A stretch of DNA of 64,000 bases from assembly GCA_947503715.1 (NCBI GenBank), contig CANNER010000002.1, positions 434,001 to 498,000 on the forward strand, in the 5' to 3' direction. Every line of letters begins with the position of its first letter. Positions within the stretch are counted from its first letter, which is position 1. This document shows, piece after piece, positions 18,927 to 28,178 of the stretch. Origin of the DNA: an uncultured Caulobacterales bacterium. GTDB lineage: Bacteria; Pseudomonadota; Alphaproteobacteria; Caulobacterales; Maricaulaceae. The notes under the pieces are model-generated. The model did not search any database and was not told where the DNA came from. It saw only the letters and a list, made by a program, of their open reading frames with translations. The translations under genes were made by a program, and so were the position numbers.

Positions 18927-18949
18927 ATCCTCCGGTCAAGCCGGAGGAT
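18927..18949. repeat. Short palindromic intergenic repeat
   Basis: ATCCTCCGG (18927-18935) and CCGGAGGAT (18941-18949) form a perfect 9-bp stem with a TCAAG loop. It lies between the convergent thiolase and hslV genes. This resembles palindromic REP sequences common in alphaproteobacteria and might terminate both transcripts. Confidence 0.6.
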
Positions 18950-18967
18950 GACAAGGACGGGAAGCAA

Positions 18968-19540
18968 TCAATCCGTCTCCAACACTTCCAGCGTCAGATT
19001 GTTATTCGTAAACACACAAATCCGGTCGGCAATGCCCATGGCTTTGCGGGCGAGTGTTTCCGCATCTTCTTCATATTCATCCATGGCGAGAGCAGCGGAG
19101 AGGGCGTAATTCCCGCCTGACCCGATGGCTGTGATCCCGCTATCGGGTTGAACGACATCGCCATTGCCGGTCAGGACGAACGTCTCGGATTTATCCGCGA
19201 CAATCATCATGGCCTGCAATTGACGCAAATATTTATCCATGCGCCAATCCTTGGCCAGTTCAACACAGGCGCGGGCGAGTTGCGTGGGATGCAGTTCCAG
19301 CTTGGCTTCCAACCGTTCCAACAGGGCGAAGGCATCCGCCGTCGCGCCTGCAAATCCGGTCAGGACCGTCCCGCCGGCAAGGGTTCGCACCTTGCGCGCG
19401 CTCGCCTTCATCACCGTATTTCCGGCGCTGACCTGCCCGTCACCCACAACAACAACTTTGCCGTTTTTGCGCACGGTCAGGATCGTCGTCCCGCGCCACT
19501 GACTGGCATCTGCATAATCATGATGGGGGTTATAGGTCAT
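18968..19540 (-). CDS. hslV: ATP-dependent protease peptidase subunit HslV
   Basis: Proteasome-like peptidase of 190 residues. A propeptide of 17 residues precedes the catalytic Thr ([10 protein letters not shown]), followed by [13 protein letters not shown] and the [10 protein letters not shown] motif. It works as a dodecamer with the HslU unfoldase. I chose the ATG at 19538-19540, two bases after the DUF1244 stop; longer open frame upstream overlaps that gene. hslU is not adjacent, unlike in many bacteria. Confidence 0.94.
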   Translation of the reverse strand: MTYNPHHDYADASQWRGTTILTVRKNGKVVVVGDGQVSAGNTVMKASARKVRTLAGGTVLTGFAGATADAFALLERLEAKLELHPTQLARACVELAKDWRMDKYLRQLQAMMIVADKSETFVLTGNGDVVQPDSGITAIGSGGNYALSAALAMDEYEEDAETLARKAMGIADRICVFTNNNLTLEVLETD

Positions 19541-19541
19541 A

Positions 19542-19844
19542 TCAGCATCCCTTGGTGCGGGCATTATAGGCGGCAATTTGCGCGGGTGTCGCGGCGGGTT
19601 GCTCCGCTTTCCAGGTCGCGTAATCCATACCGTAAACACGGAGGCGGGCGTCTTCTAAGTCCATATCATGGCCCTGTTCTTCGGCCTCCGCCAGCCACCA
19701 TTTAGACAGGCAGTTGCGACAGAAATTGGCGAGGATCATCAGGTCGATATTTTGCACATCGCGGTTTTCGTCCAGATGTTCCAGCAGGCGCCGAAAGGTT
19801 GCGGCGTCGAGTGCGTCTTTTTCCGCCTGGCTCAGATCGGTCAT
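19542..19844 (-). CDS. DUF1244 family protein
   Basis: A small acidic protein of 100 residues, conserved in alphaproteobacteria. The core [10 protein letters not shown] with paired Cys residues, then [10 protein letters not shown], is characteristic. Function is unknown. It overlaps the Trm112-like gene by four bases and is followed after one base by hslV, so the four-gene leftward cluster is probably one transcript. Confidence 0.87.
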   Translation of the reverse strand: MTDLSQAEKDALDAATFRRLLEHLDENRDVQNIDLMILANFCRNCLSKWWLAEAEEQGHDMDLEDARLRVYGMDYATWKAEQPAATPAQIAAYNARTKGC

Positions 19845-20032
19845 AGCGCGCGCGCCTCACGCTCTAATAAAATGGGCACACCATCGCGGATAGGGTAGGC
19901 GAGCTTGGCCTTCTTGCTAATTAATTCATTCGCGTCGGTGTCGTGCGTCAAGGGTCCCCGCGTCTTAGGGCAGACGAGAATGCTGAGCACTTTCGGGTCG
20001 ATTTTGGCTTGTTTGGGAGTAGTGTCGGTCAT
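19841..20032 (-). CDS. Trm112/UPF0434-family small zinc-ribbon-like protein
   Basis: 63 residues with the core [15 protein letters not shown] and [11 protein letters not shown] of the YcaR/Trm112 group. Only one Cys of the usual zinc-ribbon set is present, as in many bacterial members. Eukaryotic Trm112 is an activating partner of methyltransferases; the bacterial role is uncertain. Both ends overlap neighbours by four bases. Confidence 0.85.
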   Translation of the reverse strand: MTDTTPKQAKIDPKVLSILVCPKTRGPLTHDTDANELISKKAKLAYPIRDGVPILLEREARAL

Positions 20033-20703
20033 TGTGTCGGTTGGTCTCCGTCATCCGTAATCTGGCTGGCATAAAGATGCATCAGGCCGATTAATAGTCG
20101 CCGTCTATCATCCACCGTCGCGGCTTCCAGAAGGCTCTGCTTATCCTCGGCCTGAAACGGGGAAATCATGGCGGCTTGATTGACGAGCAGGGGGAGGGGG
20201 ATTTCTTTTAACGTATCCCAATCGACCTGAACATTAATCGCTTTGGCGAGGGATTTCATCGCAACTGTCAAAGCCGCGCGGTCAGATCTTCCGGACTCTG
20301 ATAAAGCCTCTGAGGTTTGTTTCGCATTATGCGTATCAGCATCCGCCTCAAACCCAGTGAAATCAATATGGGCTTGGCGATAGGGCGATGTCGTCTTTAA
20401 CTCTTCGCCCAGACAAAACCGTTTCAGACCCTTTAACACGACGAGATAACGTCCATCTTCCGTTTCGGAAAACTGGCTGATGCGGCCTAGACCGCCAATC
20501 TGTTTCAACCGGCCCTCTTCGCTTTGCACCATCCCGATCAGGCGCTCACCCTTCAGGGCGTCATCAATCATGTTCAGATAGCGTGGTTCGAAAATATTCA
20601 GCGGCAGATCACAGCCCGGCAGCAGAACCGTCCCGTTCAGCGGGAACAGGGCGACCGTCTCTGGATTGGTGCGACGGGCGAGGGATTTATAGTGAGCGCT
20701 CAT
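20029..20703 (-). CDS. LON N-terminal substrate-binding domain protein
   Basis: About 224 residues containing only the N-terminal LON (PUA-like) domain, without the ATPase and protease parts. Key stretches are [20 protein letters not shown] and [13 protein letters not shown]. The start is the ATG at 20701-20703 ([11 protein letters not shown]); the longer frame is not supported. It is first gene of the cluster with Trm112-like, DUF1244 and hslV. The domain recognises peptides in Lon proteases, so a role in substrate capture is possible but unproven. Confidence 0.88.
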   Translation of the reverse strand: MSAHYKSLARRTNPETVALFPLNGTVLLPGCDLPLNIFEPRYLNMIDDALKGERLIGMVQSEEGRLKQIGGLGRISQFSETEDGRYLVVLKGLKRFCLGEELKTTSPYRQAHIDFTGFEADADTHNAKQTSEALSESGRSDRAALTVAMKSLAKAINVQVDWDTLKEIPLPLLVNQAAMISPFQAEDKQSLLEAATVDDRRRLLIGLMHLYASQITDDGDQPTQ

Positions 20704-20785
20704 AGTCCGAAAGTGGGGAGGGCGGGGCGTTCTGTCAATTGCGACATCAATTCTGATCCCTGTTTTCACAGCGATAATTTAGCGG

Positions 20786-20813
20786 TTGACTCTTAATTCT
20801 ACATATGTAGATA
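20786..20813 (+). promoter_or_regulatory. Promoter giving a probably leaderless padR mRNA
   Basis: A -35-like TTGACT (20786-20791) and a -10-like TAGATA (20808-20813) are 16 bases apart. The padR ATG at 20821 begins eight bases after the -10, where transcription should start, and no ribosome site is visible. The mRNA is therefore probably leaderless. Confidence 0.5.
20799..20810. promoter_or_regulatory. Palindromic operator candidate for PadR
   Basis: CTACATATGTAG is a perfect 12-bp palindrome lying between the -35 and -10 and touching the -10. Position fits autorepression by the PadR encoded immediately downstream; PadR sites often contain ATGT/ACAT half-sites. Confidence 0.5.
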
Positions 20814-20820
20814 TTTATAC

Positions 20821-21120
20821 ATGACCCGTACGCGACGCCCCTCTCCCTCCACACTAAAAATTCTGACCGGACTCTCCGCCGCGCCTGAGGGACTGCACGG
20901 CTATGCCCTGATGAAGGAGACCAGCTTGGCCTCAGGCACGCTCTATCCGATCCTGATGCGCCTGACGGAACGCGGCTGGCTGGAGAAGGCGTGGGATATG
21001 TCAGAGGCCGGCCCGCCGCGACGCATCTACACGCTCACCGCAAAAGGCAGGACGAAACTGGAAACGTTACAGTCGGAGACAAGGCTGAAATCAGCTTCAG
21101 CCACGGGGAAATTGGCATGA
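20821..21120 (+). CDS. PadR-family transcriptional regulator
   Basis: A 99-residue PadR winged-helix protein of the short class: LHGYALMKETSLASGTLYP is the recognition region and GPPRRIYTLTAKG the wing. These regulators usually repress a neighbouring transporter or membrane-protein gene. It is the first of three overlapping genes, followed by two membrane proteins, and its own promoter carries a palindrome. Confidence 0.92.
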   Translation: MTRTRRPSPSTLKILTGLSAAPEGLHGYALMKETSLASGTLYPILMRLTERGWLEKAWDMSEAGPPRRIYTLTAKGRTKLETLQSETRLKSASATGKLA

Positions 21121-21662
21121 GTGGATATTTGAACAATTTGCTCGGATGGCTGGGGTCATATCTTCCCCAGGATGAACAGGGTTGGATTGAAGATATGCGC
21201 ATAGAAGCGCAGCATGTTCCGAACGGGCTGGCCCGGGTCGGCTTTTTGTGGGGCGGCGTGCAAGCCGTTTTTGGCGAGATCATACGCCGTCACATCGGGC
21301 CGCGCCGTCTGGGGCAAGGGCTCTTATCCCTTGCCCTTCTCCTGCTCTGCACGGGGGGTGTTTTGTTTGCAACGGGGATGGAAGATCCGCGCGTCAGGAT
21401 GACGTTTTACAGTCTGCTCACCCTCTATGCCATCGCGGGCGGATTATGCTGGTGGGCGCTCGATGTGATGAAGCGCTTCGTTTTGTTCTGTGCTGTTGCA
21501 TTGATGGGGATTTGGATTTTTCTAGGATTGGGCGGGGCTGCGTCCCTTGTCCTACCGCTTGGTTTCCTGCGCGCTTTTTCAATTGAACAGGCGGCCATGA
21601 TGGTCTGTCTTTACATCATTGCCAGCTATCTGACATGGGTCGAGGGCGCGGCTCGTGCCTAG
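21117..21662 (+). CDS. Multi-pass membrane protein of unknown function
   Basis: 181 residues with a short amphipathic N-terminus (LGWLGSYLPQDEQGWIEDM) and about four hydrophobic helices from residue 75 on. The ATG overlaps the padR stop (ATGA), so the two are coupled. No family is recognised with confidence, although the placement resembles PadR-controlled membrane proteins elsewhere. It is probably regulated by the adjacent PadR. Confidence 0.75.
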   Translation: MSGYLNNLLGWLGSYLPQDEQGWIEDMRIEAQHVPNGLARVGFLWGGVQAVFGEIIRRHIGPRRLGQGLLSLALLLLCTGGVLFATGMEDPRVRMTFYSLLTLYAIAGGLCWWALDVMKRFVLFCAVALMGIWIFLGLGGAASLVLPLGFLRAFSIEQAAMMVCLYIIASYLTWVEGAARA

Positions 21663-21957
21663 CTGGATCAGGCGAATTTCAGCTGGCGCGGCCATCATAT
21701 TGGGGTCGGCGCATCTGGTCTACGGCATGGTGGTTTTCAAAGCCCTGACACCGGACCATCTCTGGTTCGCGGGGGCAGGTATTGCGATGATTTGCGTCGG
21801 CCTCGCGCATTGGAACAGGCCTGCGAGAGTGCAGGCCGCGCTGATGTGCATCTATCTGGGTGTGCTGGCGCTCATCCTACCACTCCCGCAAATCTTCATC
21901 GGATTGGCGATTTTCCTGACACTTCTTGTTTCAAACAGACGCGCGTCCTACGCGTAA
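21655..21957 (+). CDS. Small membrane protein of unknown function
   Basis: 100 residues with three hydrophobic helices. It starts at a GTG (21655) overlapping the end of the preceding gene by eight bases, and its stop overlaps the convergent thioredoxin-TPR gene. It is third gene of the padR unit. Not recognised further. Confidence 0.7.
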   Translation: MPSWIRRISAGAAIILGSAHLVYGMVVFKALTPDHLWFAGAGIAMICVGLAHWNRPARVQAALMCIYLGVLALILPLPQIFIGLAIFLTLLVSNRRASYA

Positions 21958-22838
21958 AGGATGGAGGACAGTCTGCGTCTTCCGTCGCGAGACACGTCTG
22001 ATTCCGTGCCTTCGGCCTCGAATATTGTTAGCAGGAAGAGGCGGGCGGCCTCGTCATCATGCATACGGTTTTTACCGATGGAGTAGATGAGGTGATCGAC
22101 GGCCTCGGCATTCCGACCCGCGCCGACAAGTGCTTTAGCAAGCTCTAACCGCGCGTCGAGATCATCGGGATTATCTGCGACTTTGGCGGCAAGTTCTGCC
22201 GTTGCGTCGTCTTCTTCGGGTGCAGAGCTGCGCAGGTCGAATTGTGCTTTCAAAGCGGAAATTTCCGGATGGTCCAGCACGGATTCCGGGGCCTCATGGA
22301 TAAGTTGAAAGGCGCCGTCCTCGTTCCCGCTCTCCATGTAAAGACGGGCGAGGCCTGCGCGGGCGGATGGGTTGTTGGGGTCGAGCGAAAGTGCGCCAGC
22401 GAAATCCTGCGCCGCACCGCCGGGGTCACCAGCGGCGAGGCTGTCTTTTCCGCGGGCAACGAGTTTTTTGGCATCTTCCACGGGGTCCGTTTCACCGGAC
22501 AATTTAGCGACAAATTCCTTAACAGCCGTTTCAGGTTGCGCGCCCATGAAGCCGTCCACGGGCTGGCCATTTTTAAAAGCGTAAACGGCAGGAATAGACC
22601 GAACGCCGAGTTGGGTGGCCACAGCATTTTGTTCCTGTGTGTTGATTTTGACGAGCTTTACCTTGCCGCCCGCCGCTTTGACTGTGCGCTCGAGGACCGG
22701 CATAAGCTGCTTACACGGGCCGCACCATGGCGCCCAGAAGTCCACGATGACGGGGACGTCGGCTGAAGCCTCGATGACATCCGTCATAAAGCTCATATCG
22801 GTGCCGTCTTTGACGATGTCGGTCGCGAGTTCAGTCAT
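21948..22838 (-). CDS. cnoX: Thioredoxin-TPR protein (CnoX/YbbN-like)
   Basis: 296 residues: an N-terminal thioredoxin fold (about 15-125) with the active site WAPWCGPCK, then TPR-like helices (about 135-290). E. coli CnoX is a holdase that protects proteins from chlorine stress and passes them to GroEL, and lacks the second cysteine. Here both CGPC cysteines are present, so true redox activity is likely, as described for the Caulobacter homologue. It is a single gene, convergent with the padR operon. Confidence 0.9.
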   Translation of the reverse strand: MTELATDIVKDGTDMSFMTDVIEASADVPVIVDFWAPWCGPCKQLMPVLERTVKAAGGKVKLVKINTQEQNAVATQLGVRSIPAVYAFKNGQPVDGFMGAQPETAVKEFVAKLSGETDPVEDAKKLVARGKDSLAAGDPGGAAQDFAGALSLDPNNPSARAGLARLYMESGNEDGAFQLIHEAPESVLDHPEISALKAQFDLRSSAPEEDDATAELAAKVADNPDDLDARLELAKALVGAGRNAEAVDHLIYSIGKNRMHDDEAARLFLLTIFEAEGTESDVSRDGRRRLSSILYA

Positions 22839-22952
22839 TGAAAAATCCTCTAATCTTATACGTGTCGTATTTGGGCGGGGGGTAAAATGAATTCAAGGGG
22901 AGGCGAAGGGGCTGGCTCGCCAATCCTGTCACATCGCTGTGAGTGTCGGAGC

Positions 22953-23903
22953 TTATAATTTGGCGTAGAGGGCCAGCCGTTCGACCATCAGATCGAAGAA
23001 GCCGTCCGCATCCGCGCCGACCGCCCATTGGCAATCGCGGTCCCAGTCTGTGCCGTGCCAGTAATCGACGGAGGTGCAGCCACGTGTGAGCTCGCTCTCG
23101 GCCTCAACGCGAATACCGACTTGGCGGAAGGTGAAGAGATCGGGGCGGAGTAAGTAAGCCGTCGTGCAGGCGTCATGAATGGGAGTCCCATTCGTCCCGA
23201 ATTTCTGAGCGTCAAATTCCGCGTATCCTCCGCTTAACATTGGGACCAGAATATCTGTCATATAATTATTTAAGTCACCCAGTTTTTTGACATGATCCGG
23301 GCGGATGAGGGTTTTATGCGTCACGTCCAGACCAAAGACTGTCTTTGGCACGGAGGTGGCAAATACTTCGGCAGCCGCATGCGGGTCGACATAGGCGTTA
23401 AACTCGGCGCTCGGCGTGATGTTGCCTGCCTCTGATCGCGCCCCGCCCATAATGACAATCTCCCTGACACGGGAAATGATGTCCGGTGCGCGGCGAAAGG
23501 CGGTCGCGATATTGGTCAGGGGACCCGTTGGCACGATGAGGACATTATCGACCGTGCGGCAAATCCGGATGATGGCATCGACGGCATGTTCCGCTTGCAA
23601 CGGCAAGGCGGGTTCGAAAATCTCTACCCCGTCCAGACCTTCCGAGCCGTGAACCTCTTCCGCTGTCGCCAGCGGCAATTCCAGTGGTGCATCGCAGCCT
23701 GCATAGACAGGAATATCGGTGCGTTTGCATAATTCGACAATCATCCGCGCATTGCGCTGGCATTTGTCCAAGACCGTATTTCCCGCCGTCACCGTGATCG
23801 CGCGAATGTCGAGGGGCGTATCCGACGGCGCCAGCGCCATCATCAGGCTGATCGCGTCATCCTGTCCGGGGTCGCAATCAAATATCAGGGGTCGTGTTTC
23901 CAT
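22953..23903 (-). CDS. Inosine/uridine-preferring nucleoside hydrolase
   Basis: 316 residues cleaving ribonucleosides to base and ribose. The metal/ribose-binding N-terminus IFDCDPGQDDA is intact, with VPTGPLTNIA and the C-terminal histidine region (GTPIHDACTTAY). It is divergent from a phosphoribosyltransferase and close to a ribokinase, together suggesting nucleoside salvage. Which nucleoside is preferred cannot be judged. Confidence 0.93.
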   Translation of the reverse strand: METRPLIFDCDPGQDDAISLMMALAPSDTPLDIRAITVTAGNTVLDKCQRNARMIVELCKRTDIPVYAGCDAPLELPLATAEEVHGSEGLDGVEIFEPALPLQAEHAVDAIIRICRTVDNVLIVPTGPLTNIATAFRRAPDIISRVREIVIMGGARSEAGNITPSAEFNAYVDPHAAAEVFATSVPKTVFGLDVTHKTLIRPDHVKKLGDLNNYMTDILVPMLSGGYAEFDAQKFGTNGTPIHDACTTAYLLRPDLFTFRQVGIRVEAESELTRGCTSVDYWHGTDWDRDCQWAVGADADGFFDLMVERLALYAKL

Positions 23904-23983
23904 ATGTGGCTTATGGACATGTCGGGGCTTGAGGGAAACCCCGCATTGGATTATGGGGCCTCTTGCGCGAAAGAGAGTGGACC

Positions 23984-24586
23984 ATGGCCGAGCCCCAACC
24001 GAATATTGAAAAAGTTTTTGTCAGTGCGGAAGATTTACTGCGCGACAGTTTTGAGTTGGCCTTGCGTATTCATGAGAGCGACTTTCACCCGTCTTTCATT
24101 CTTGGCGTTTGGCGCGGCGGCACACCTGTCGGGATTGCCGTACAGGAAGTGTTGGAAACACTCGACTGTCCGACAAATCATTTCGCCATTCGCACGGCGA
24201 GTTATGGGGCGCGGACGACGAGTTTTGACGGTGCAGAGGTCCTGCCCGAGGTCAAAGTCTACGGCCTGCAACATGTTGTCGATGTGATCGATTCTGAAGA
24301 CAGCTTGCTCATCATTGACGATATTTTCGACAGTGGCCGCAGTGTCGATGCGATCATTCGCGAGGTCCAAGCCCGCTGCCGCAAGAACACACCGACAGAA
24401 ATCAAAGTTGCGACAATCTATTATAAGCCGAAGCGAAACCTCACAGACCGCACGCCGGATTTCTACGTCCGTGAAACGGATGAATGGACCGTCTTTCCGC
24501 ATGAATTGCGCGGCTGTTCTGAAGAGGAGCTGCGCAAACGCGGCACAATGCCGGCGCGTTATTTCGAGATGAATCCGAAATTTTAA
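23984..24586 (+). CDS. Purine-type phosphoribosyltransferase
   Basis: About 200 residues of the PRTase fold, joining a free base to PRPP. The PRPP-binding loop LLIIDDIFDSGRSVDA is clear, and an N-terminal GVWRGGTPVG loop precedes it. It resembles the xanthine-guanine/hypoxanthine group. The ATG at 23984 follows GAGAGTGG and is preferred over a start seven codons upstream. Its partner on the other strand is the nucleoside hydrolase, which would supply the base. Confidence 0.88.
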   Translation: MAEPQPNIEKVFVSAEDLLRDSFELALRIHESDFHPSFILGVWRGGTPVGIAVQEVLETLDCPTNHFAIRTASYGARTTSFDGAEVLPEVKVYGLQHVVDVIDSEDSLLIIDDIFDSGRSVDAIIREVQARCRKNTPTEIKVATIYYKPKRNLTDRTPDFYVRETDEWTVFPHELRGCSEEELRKRGTMPARYFEMNPKF

Positions 24587-26328
24587 TCCGCGACGTTCGG
24601 TTCTGTTAAAGTCAAACTATCTGAATTAATTGACGTGATGATTTGTGTCGGCGTTGCTTGATGCGGCCAGCGGATTTCCAGACGGTCAATCGTATCATCG
24701 CCAATGCCAAAAATCAGCGTGCTGTCATCCTGTGAATGGGCACTGTTCCCACCCGTAATTTGCTGCGTCAATCGCTTACCACCCGTCGTATAGAGGTCTG
24801 CCCGCAGGCCGATCGCGTCCGTATTGCTGCGCGTTGCAATGACATCTAGCGAGAAGGATTTTGCCGTTGGATTGACGGAGTCATTTCGAAAGAGCTGCAA
24901 ACCGCCATCCTGATTAATGACGAGGATATCGTGGTCGCCATCATCGTCATAATCGGCCAGCGCGCTGCCGCGGGCATTTGTGGTTGCGATGTCGAGTTGC
25001 TTTGTTTTCCAACCCTGAAGGTCGGTAAAAATGGCAGAGTCGCCACCCAATTGCGTACTTGTATTCGATCTGGCAGCGGCGGCGAAAAGATCCAGTTCTC
25101 CATCCCGGTCAAAATCCGCAAAATTCGCGCCCCAAGACATTACAAATTCCGTTTGAGTGGGCCGCGCAATATTCGCGGAAAATCCGGTCTCATGAGACAT
25201 ATAGAATGTGTTTCCGAACGTATTTGGATCAGACTGATCGATAGGGTGTGTCGGCGCGTCTGTGATATATATGTCGAAAACCCCGTCCTGATTCACATCG
25301 CCAAAGGCGATTCCCATCGCAGCGGGGGTGTCTCTGCCAATATATTCATGTGACAGGTCCAGATGACCCGCGCCATCATTGATAAGGATCGCATCCGTCA
25401 GGTCTTCTTCAAATCCCGGCATCATGCCGCCCGCATTGCCGACATAGATATCCGGCCACATATCATCATTCAGATGACCCGCCCGCGTCACCAAGGCCCC
25501 GCGATTGGTCGCGTCGCCCGCTCGGATTACATCCAACGCGAGACGGAACGTGCCGTCGCCTTGATTGCGATAGACGACGTCCATATTGGCACGTTTGCCG
25601 ATCGCGTCTTCCGCCGCGTCATCCGAAGATGTGCGGTTAATCACCATCTGACCGAGATAGAGATCAATCCATCCGTCCAGATCATAATCGAAGAAACTGG
25701 CGCTACGGCTCTGACTGCATCTATGCGAGCATTTGACAGCGGAGGATCTCTCTGCGCGCGTAATAACTTTTTTGAACCGGGCGGAGCATCCATCCACGCC
25801 TGCGGCGGTCGCAACATCTGTGAAAAGTCCTGGCCCCGCGTTGTTTCCATTTTCGACGAAACTGTTCTTCAACAGCAGGTTCGGTGGCCCCCCATAAGGA
25901 TTATCCTCAACCGTTCGCACGTTCCATTTTTCATTCGATGTATAGACGAAAATATCAATATCACCATCGCGATCATAATCCGCCGCGACCGCCCCAGCAT
26001 ATTCGAAATTTTCGAAATCTGGAAGGAGGTCATCCGAAAGGGTAAATGTACCTGTCGCGTTTCCTAAATAGAGATGCGGGCGCAGCGTGTCGTTCTCATC
26101 CGCATTGAATCCGTTCGTCGCGAAAATATCGAGATATCCGTCATTATTCACATCTAGCCAAACGACGCCGAGACTGTGCCGTGTCGTCCCACCATAACTT
26201 TCCGCGCTGAGGCCCACGCTGGCCGTCACATCGGTGAATTGAATGTCCGACGCATTGGCGGATATGCTTGGGCAGCCGAATGTGAAAGCCATGGCGCCAG
26301 CGATTATTGGTCGATAATATTTAAACAT
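24583..26328 (-). CDS. Secreted FG-GAP/VCBS repeat protein with ASPIC/UnbV domain
   Basis: 581 residues with a signal peptide (about 1-26). Many Asp-rich Ca2+-binding repeats follow, of the form DVNNDGYLDIF, DYDRDGDIDIF and DFDRDGELDLF, which should form a beta-propeller. The C-terminal ~75 residues match the ASPIC/UnbV domain (LEIRWPHQATPTQI). It is exported; its role, perhaps adhesion or extracellular binding, is unknown. Convergent with the phosphoribosyltransferase, overlapping it by four bases. Confidence 0.9.
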   Translation of the reverse strand: MFKYYRPIIAGAMAFTFGCPSISANASDIQFTDVTASVGLSAESYGGTTRHSLGVVWLDVNNDGYLDIFATNGFNADENDTLRPHLYLGNATGTFTLSDDLLPDFENFEYAGAVAADYDRDGDIDIFVYTSNEKWNVRTVEDNPYGGPPNLLLKNSFVENGNNAGPGLFTDVATAAGVDGCSARFKKVITRAERSSAVKCSHRCSQSRSASFFDYDLDGWIDLYLGQMVINRTSSDDAAEDAIGKRANMDVVYRNQGDGTFRLALDVIRAGDATNRGALVTRAGHLNDDMWPDIYVGNAGGMMPGFEEDLTDAILINDGAGHLDLSHEYIGRDTPAAMGIAFGDVNQDGVFDIYITDAPTHPIDQSDPNTFGNTFYMSHETGFSANIARPTQTEFVMSWGANFADFDRDGELDLFAAAARSNTSTQLGGDSAIFTDLQGWKTKQLDIATTNARGSALADYDDDGDHDILVINQDGGLQLFRNDSVNPTAKSFSLDVIATRSNTDAIGLRADLYTTGGKRLTQQITGGNSAHSQDDSTLIFGIGDDTIDRLEIRWPHQATPTQIITSINSDSLTLTEPNVAD

Positions 26329-26406
26329 TTGGACGTCCCCATATGCGGGACGATACTGTCATTCTGTCCTGCCCCATCGGCTGGATATTGCGCAGAAACA
26401 ATCGCG

Positions 26407-27249
26407 TCAAGATACCAATATGGCCTCAACAGTCTCTCGCTTTGGACTCGCGGTTTGGGTGCCTAACTTTGTAGTTGTAAGTGCGCCAGCCGCGCAGGCA
26501 AATGTCAGCGCGTCCGCATCGGATTGTCCTTCGGCGAGTGCCACAGTCAGCGCAGCGGCAAAGGCGTCTCCCGCGCCCGTCGTGTCAATGACCTCGACCT
26601 TGGGCGGTCTGCCATGCGCCACTAACGCGCCGTCCCGCCAAAGCTCCGCCCCTTCGCCGCCCAAAGTAATGGCGACAAGACCCTTATGACCCGAGAGATT
26701 ATAGGCGTCCGCTTCGCCTTTATTCACAATAATAAGGTCGGCACGGTCGAGGATGTCTTGAACGTCTGCGCGCACGGGGGAGGCATTAACCGCGACAAAC
26801 CCTTTATAGCCGTCAATCGACCCGCGAATAGTCTCCAGCGGAATTTCGAATTGCGTAATTAAATAATCGCTGCAAAGTTTTGGTACATGTTCCGGTGCAT
26901 AGGCGGCATTGGCCCCGCTTGCGACGGCGATTTGGTTTTCGCCATCCGCCGCGACAGTAATAAAGGCGAGGCCTGTATGGGTGTCGACGCGTCGGACCGC
27001 ATCCAGATAAACGCCCTCGGCTTGCAGATTGACGAGGGCCTGTGCCGCATAATCGTCATTACCGACGGCGCACATAATTTCCGTTTCTGCGCCCAATCGT
27101 TTTGCGGCGACGGCGACATTTGCGCCCTTGCCGCCGGGCAGGGCGGTGTAGGTCCCACCCGTAACTGTCTCTCCGGCGCCGGGCAGTTTTTCCAAGCTCA
27201 CGATCAGATCCAGATTGACGGAGCCTAAAACAGTTAATCCATAGCTCAT
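26407..27249 (-). CDS. rbsK: Ribokinase (PfkB family)
   Basis: 280 residues. PfkB signatures are present: the N-terminal GGKGANVAVAAKRLG and the C-terminal DTTGAGDAFAAAL with the catalytic Asp. It would phosphorylate ribose at O5, probably ribose released by the nearby nucleoside hydrolase, since no ribose transporter is seen. It starts inside the end of the deacylase gene (four-base overlap). Confidence 0.92.
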   Translation of the reverse strand: MSYGLTVLGSVNLDLIVSLEKLPGAGETVTGGTYTALPGGKGANVAVAAKRLGAETEIMCAVGNDDYAAQALVNLQAEGVYLDAVRRVDTHTGLAFITVAADGENQIAVASGANAAYAPEHVPKLCSDYLITQFEIPLETIRGSIDGYKGFVAVNASPVRADVQDILDRADLIIVNKGEADAYNLSGHKGLVAITLGGEGAELWRDGALVAHGRPPKVEVIDTTGAGDAFAAALTVALAEGQSDADALTFACAAGALTTTKLGTQTASPKRETVEAILVS

Positions 27250-27758
27250 GAGAGATCCTCGCTAAAATCGATTATTGTCGCCGGATGGTTGGCGGCTTTT
27301 GCAAATCGCAACAGGTCTGCACTCGCAATTCGCGTACTCGCCGTGTTGCGCATCGGGTGGAACCAGACATGCTCATGCTCAAAGAGCGCCTTGTCGAGGA
27401 TGAGCTGCACCTGTCCGTCCATATCGTTCATCACGGAAAACACGGTGACCGACCCCGGCACAACATCCAACAGGTCTTTCAGCGCCTCAGGCTTGCCGAA
27501 AGACAGGCGCTTCGTCCCGATCCGTTTATGCAATTGGTTCAATCGGATCTGCGTGGACCCCAATGCGGAAATCAAAATGAACGCGCCGGATTTGTCTTTC
27601 AAAAACAGATTTTTCGAATGTCCTCCCGGCAGGCACGCTTTCACATCCGCGCCGTCTTCCACCGTGAACACCGCACGATGTTCTTCCGTGCGGTGATGGA
27701 TGCCTGTTTCGTCGAACAAGGCATAGAGCGCGGCTTCTTTTGGATGCGGTGTCGTCAT
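27246..27758 (-). CDS. Ybak/ProX-type aminoacyl-tRNA deacylase
   Basis: 170 residues of the YbaK/ProRS-editing fold (PrdX-like), which clears mischarged alanyl- or cysteinyl-tRNA(Pro). Visible parts are GGHSKNLFLKDK with the conserved Lys, SFGKPEALKDLL and GSVTVFSVMND. It is a free-standing protein, not fused to a synthetase. It forms a two-gene unit with rbsK. Confidence 0.88.
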   Translation of the reverse strand: MTTPHPKEAALYALFDETGIHHRTEEHRAVFTVEDGADVKACLPGGHSKNLFLKDKSGAFILISALGSTQIRLNQLHKRIGTKRLSFGKPEALKDLLDVVPGSVTVFSVMNDMDGQVQLILDKALFEHEHVWFHPMRNTASTRIASADLLRFAKAANHPATIIDFSEDLS

Positions 27759-27785
27759 ATCCCGCGCTTACGGGATTGGGGACAC

Positions 27786-28178
27786 CTATTCAAATGGCGG
27801 ATAGAAAAACGCCTCGCGGATAATCTGTCCGTCCGCGTTCGTTGTATAAAGCCCGACCTCTTTCATCTGCACCCGCTCACCGGAGTTTTTATCCGTGACG
27901 TCCATCTCGAAGATGAGGGAGAATGTATCATCCCCATGCAGGAAGGGCCCTTCCGCCGACGTGCTGTGAACCTCATTATTGGCGAACCACCAGTCATGTT
28001 TGGCGCGGATTGCGTCGAGTCCACTCGCTTCGCGTCCCATCGGTCCGCCTGGCATATCCAGTGCCTCCACGGACACGCAGTCCTTCGCATAAAGCTCGTC
28101 CAGCGCTTTGGCTTCTTGCTCCGTCTGGCAATATGCCGTCAGAGCCTTAGCCGTTTTGACCAGTTTTTCATTGAACAT
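27786..28178 (-). CDS. NTF2-like/SnoaL-domain protein
   Basis: 130 residues with a single NTF2-like fold: an N-terminal helix pair, VSVEALDMPG, then strands FSLIFEMDVTD and VQMKEVGLYT, ending IIREAFFYPP. The family includes cyclases, isomerases and binding proteins; no activity can be assigned. It stands alone between the deacylase gene and the tRNA. Confidence 0.82.
   Translation of the reverse strand: MFNEKLVKTAKALTAYCQTEQEAKALDELYAKDCVSVEALDMPGGPMGREASGLDAIRAKHDWWFANNEVHSTSAEGPFLHGDDTFSLIFEMDVTDKNSGERVQMKEVGLYTTNADGQIIREAFFYPPFE

Noticed and set aside
25363..26067. 234-codon frame antisense to the UnbV/FG-GAP gene
   Set aside because: The opposite strand carries regular Ca2+-binding repeats; the antisense frame has no features.
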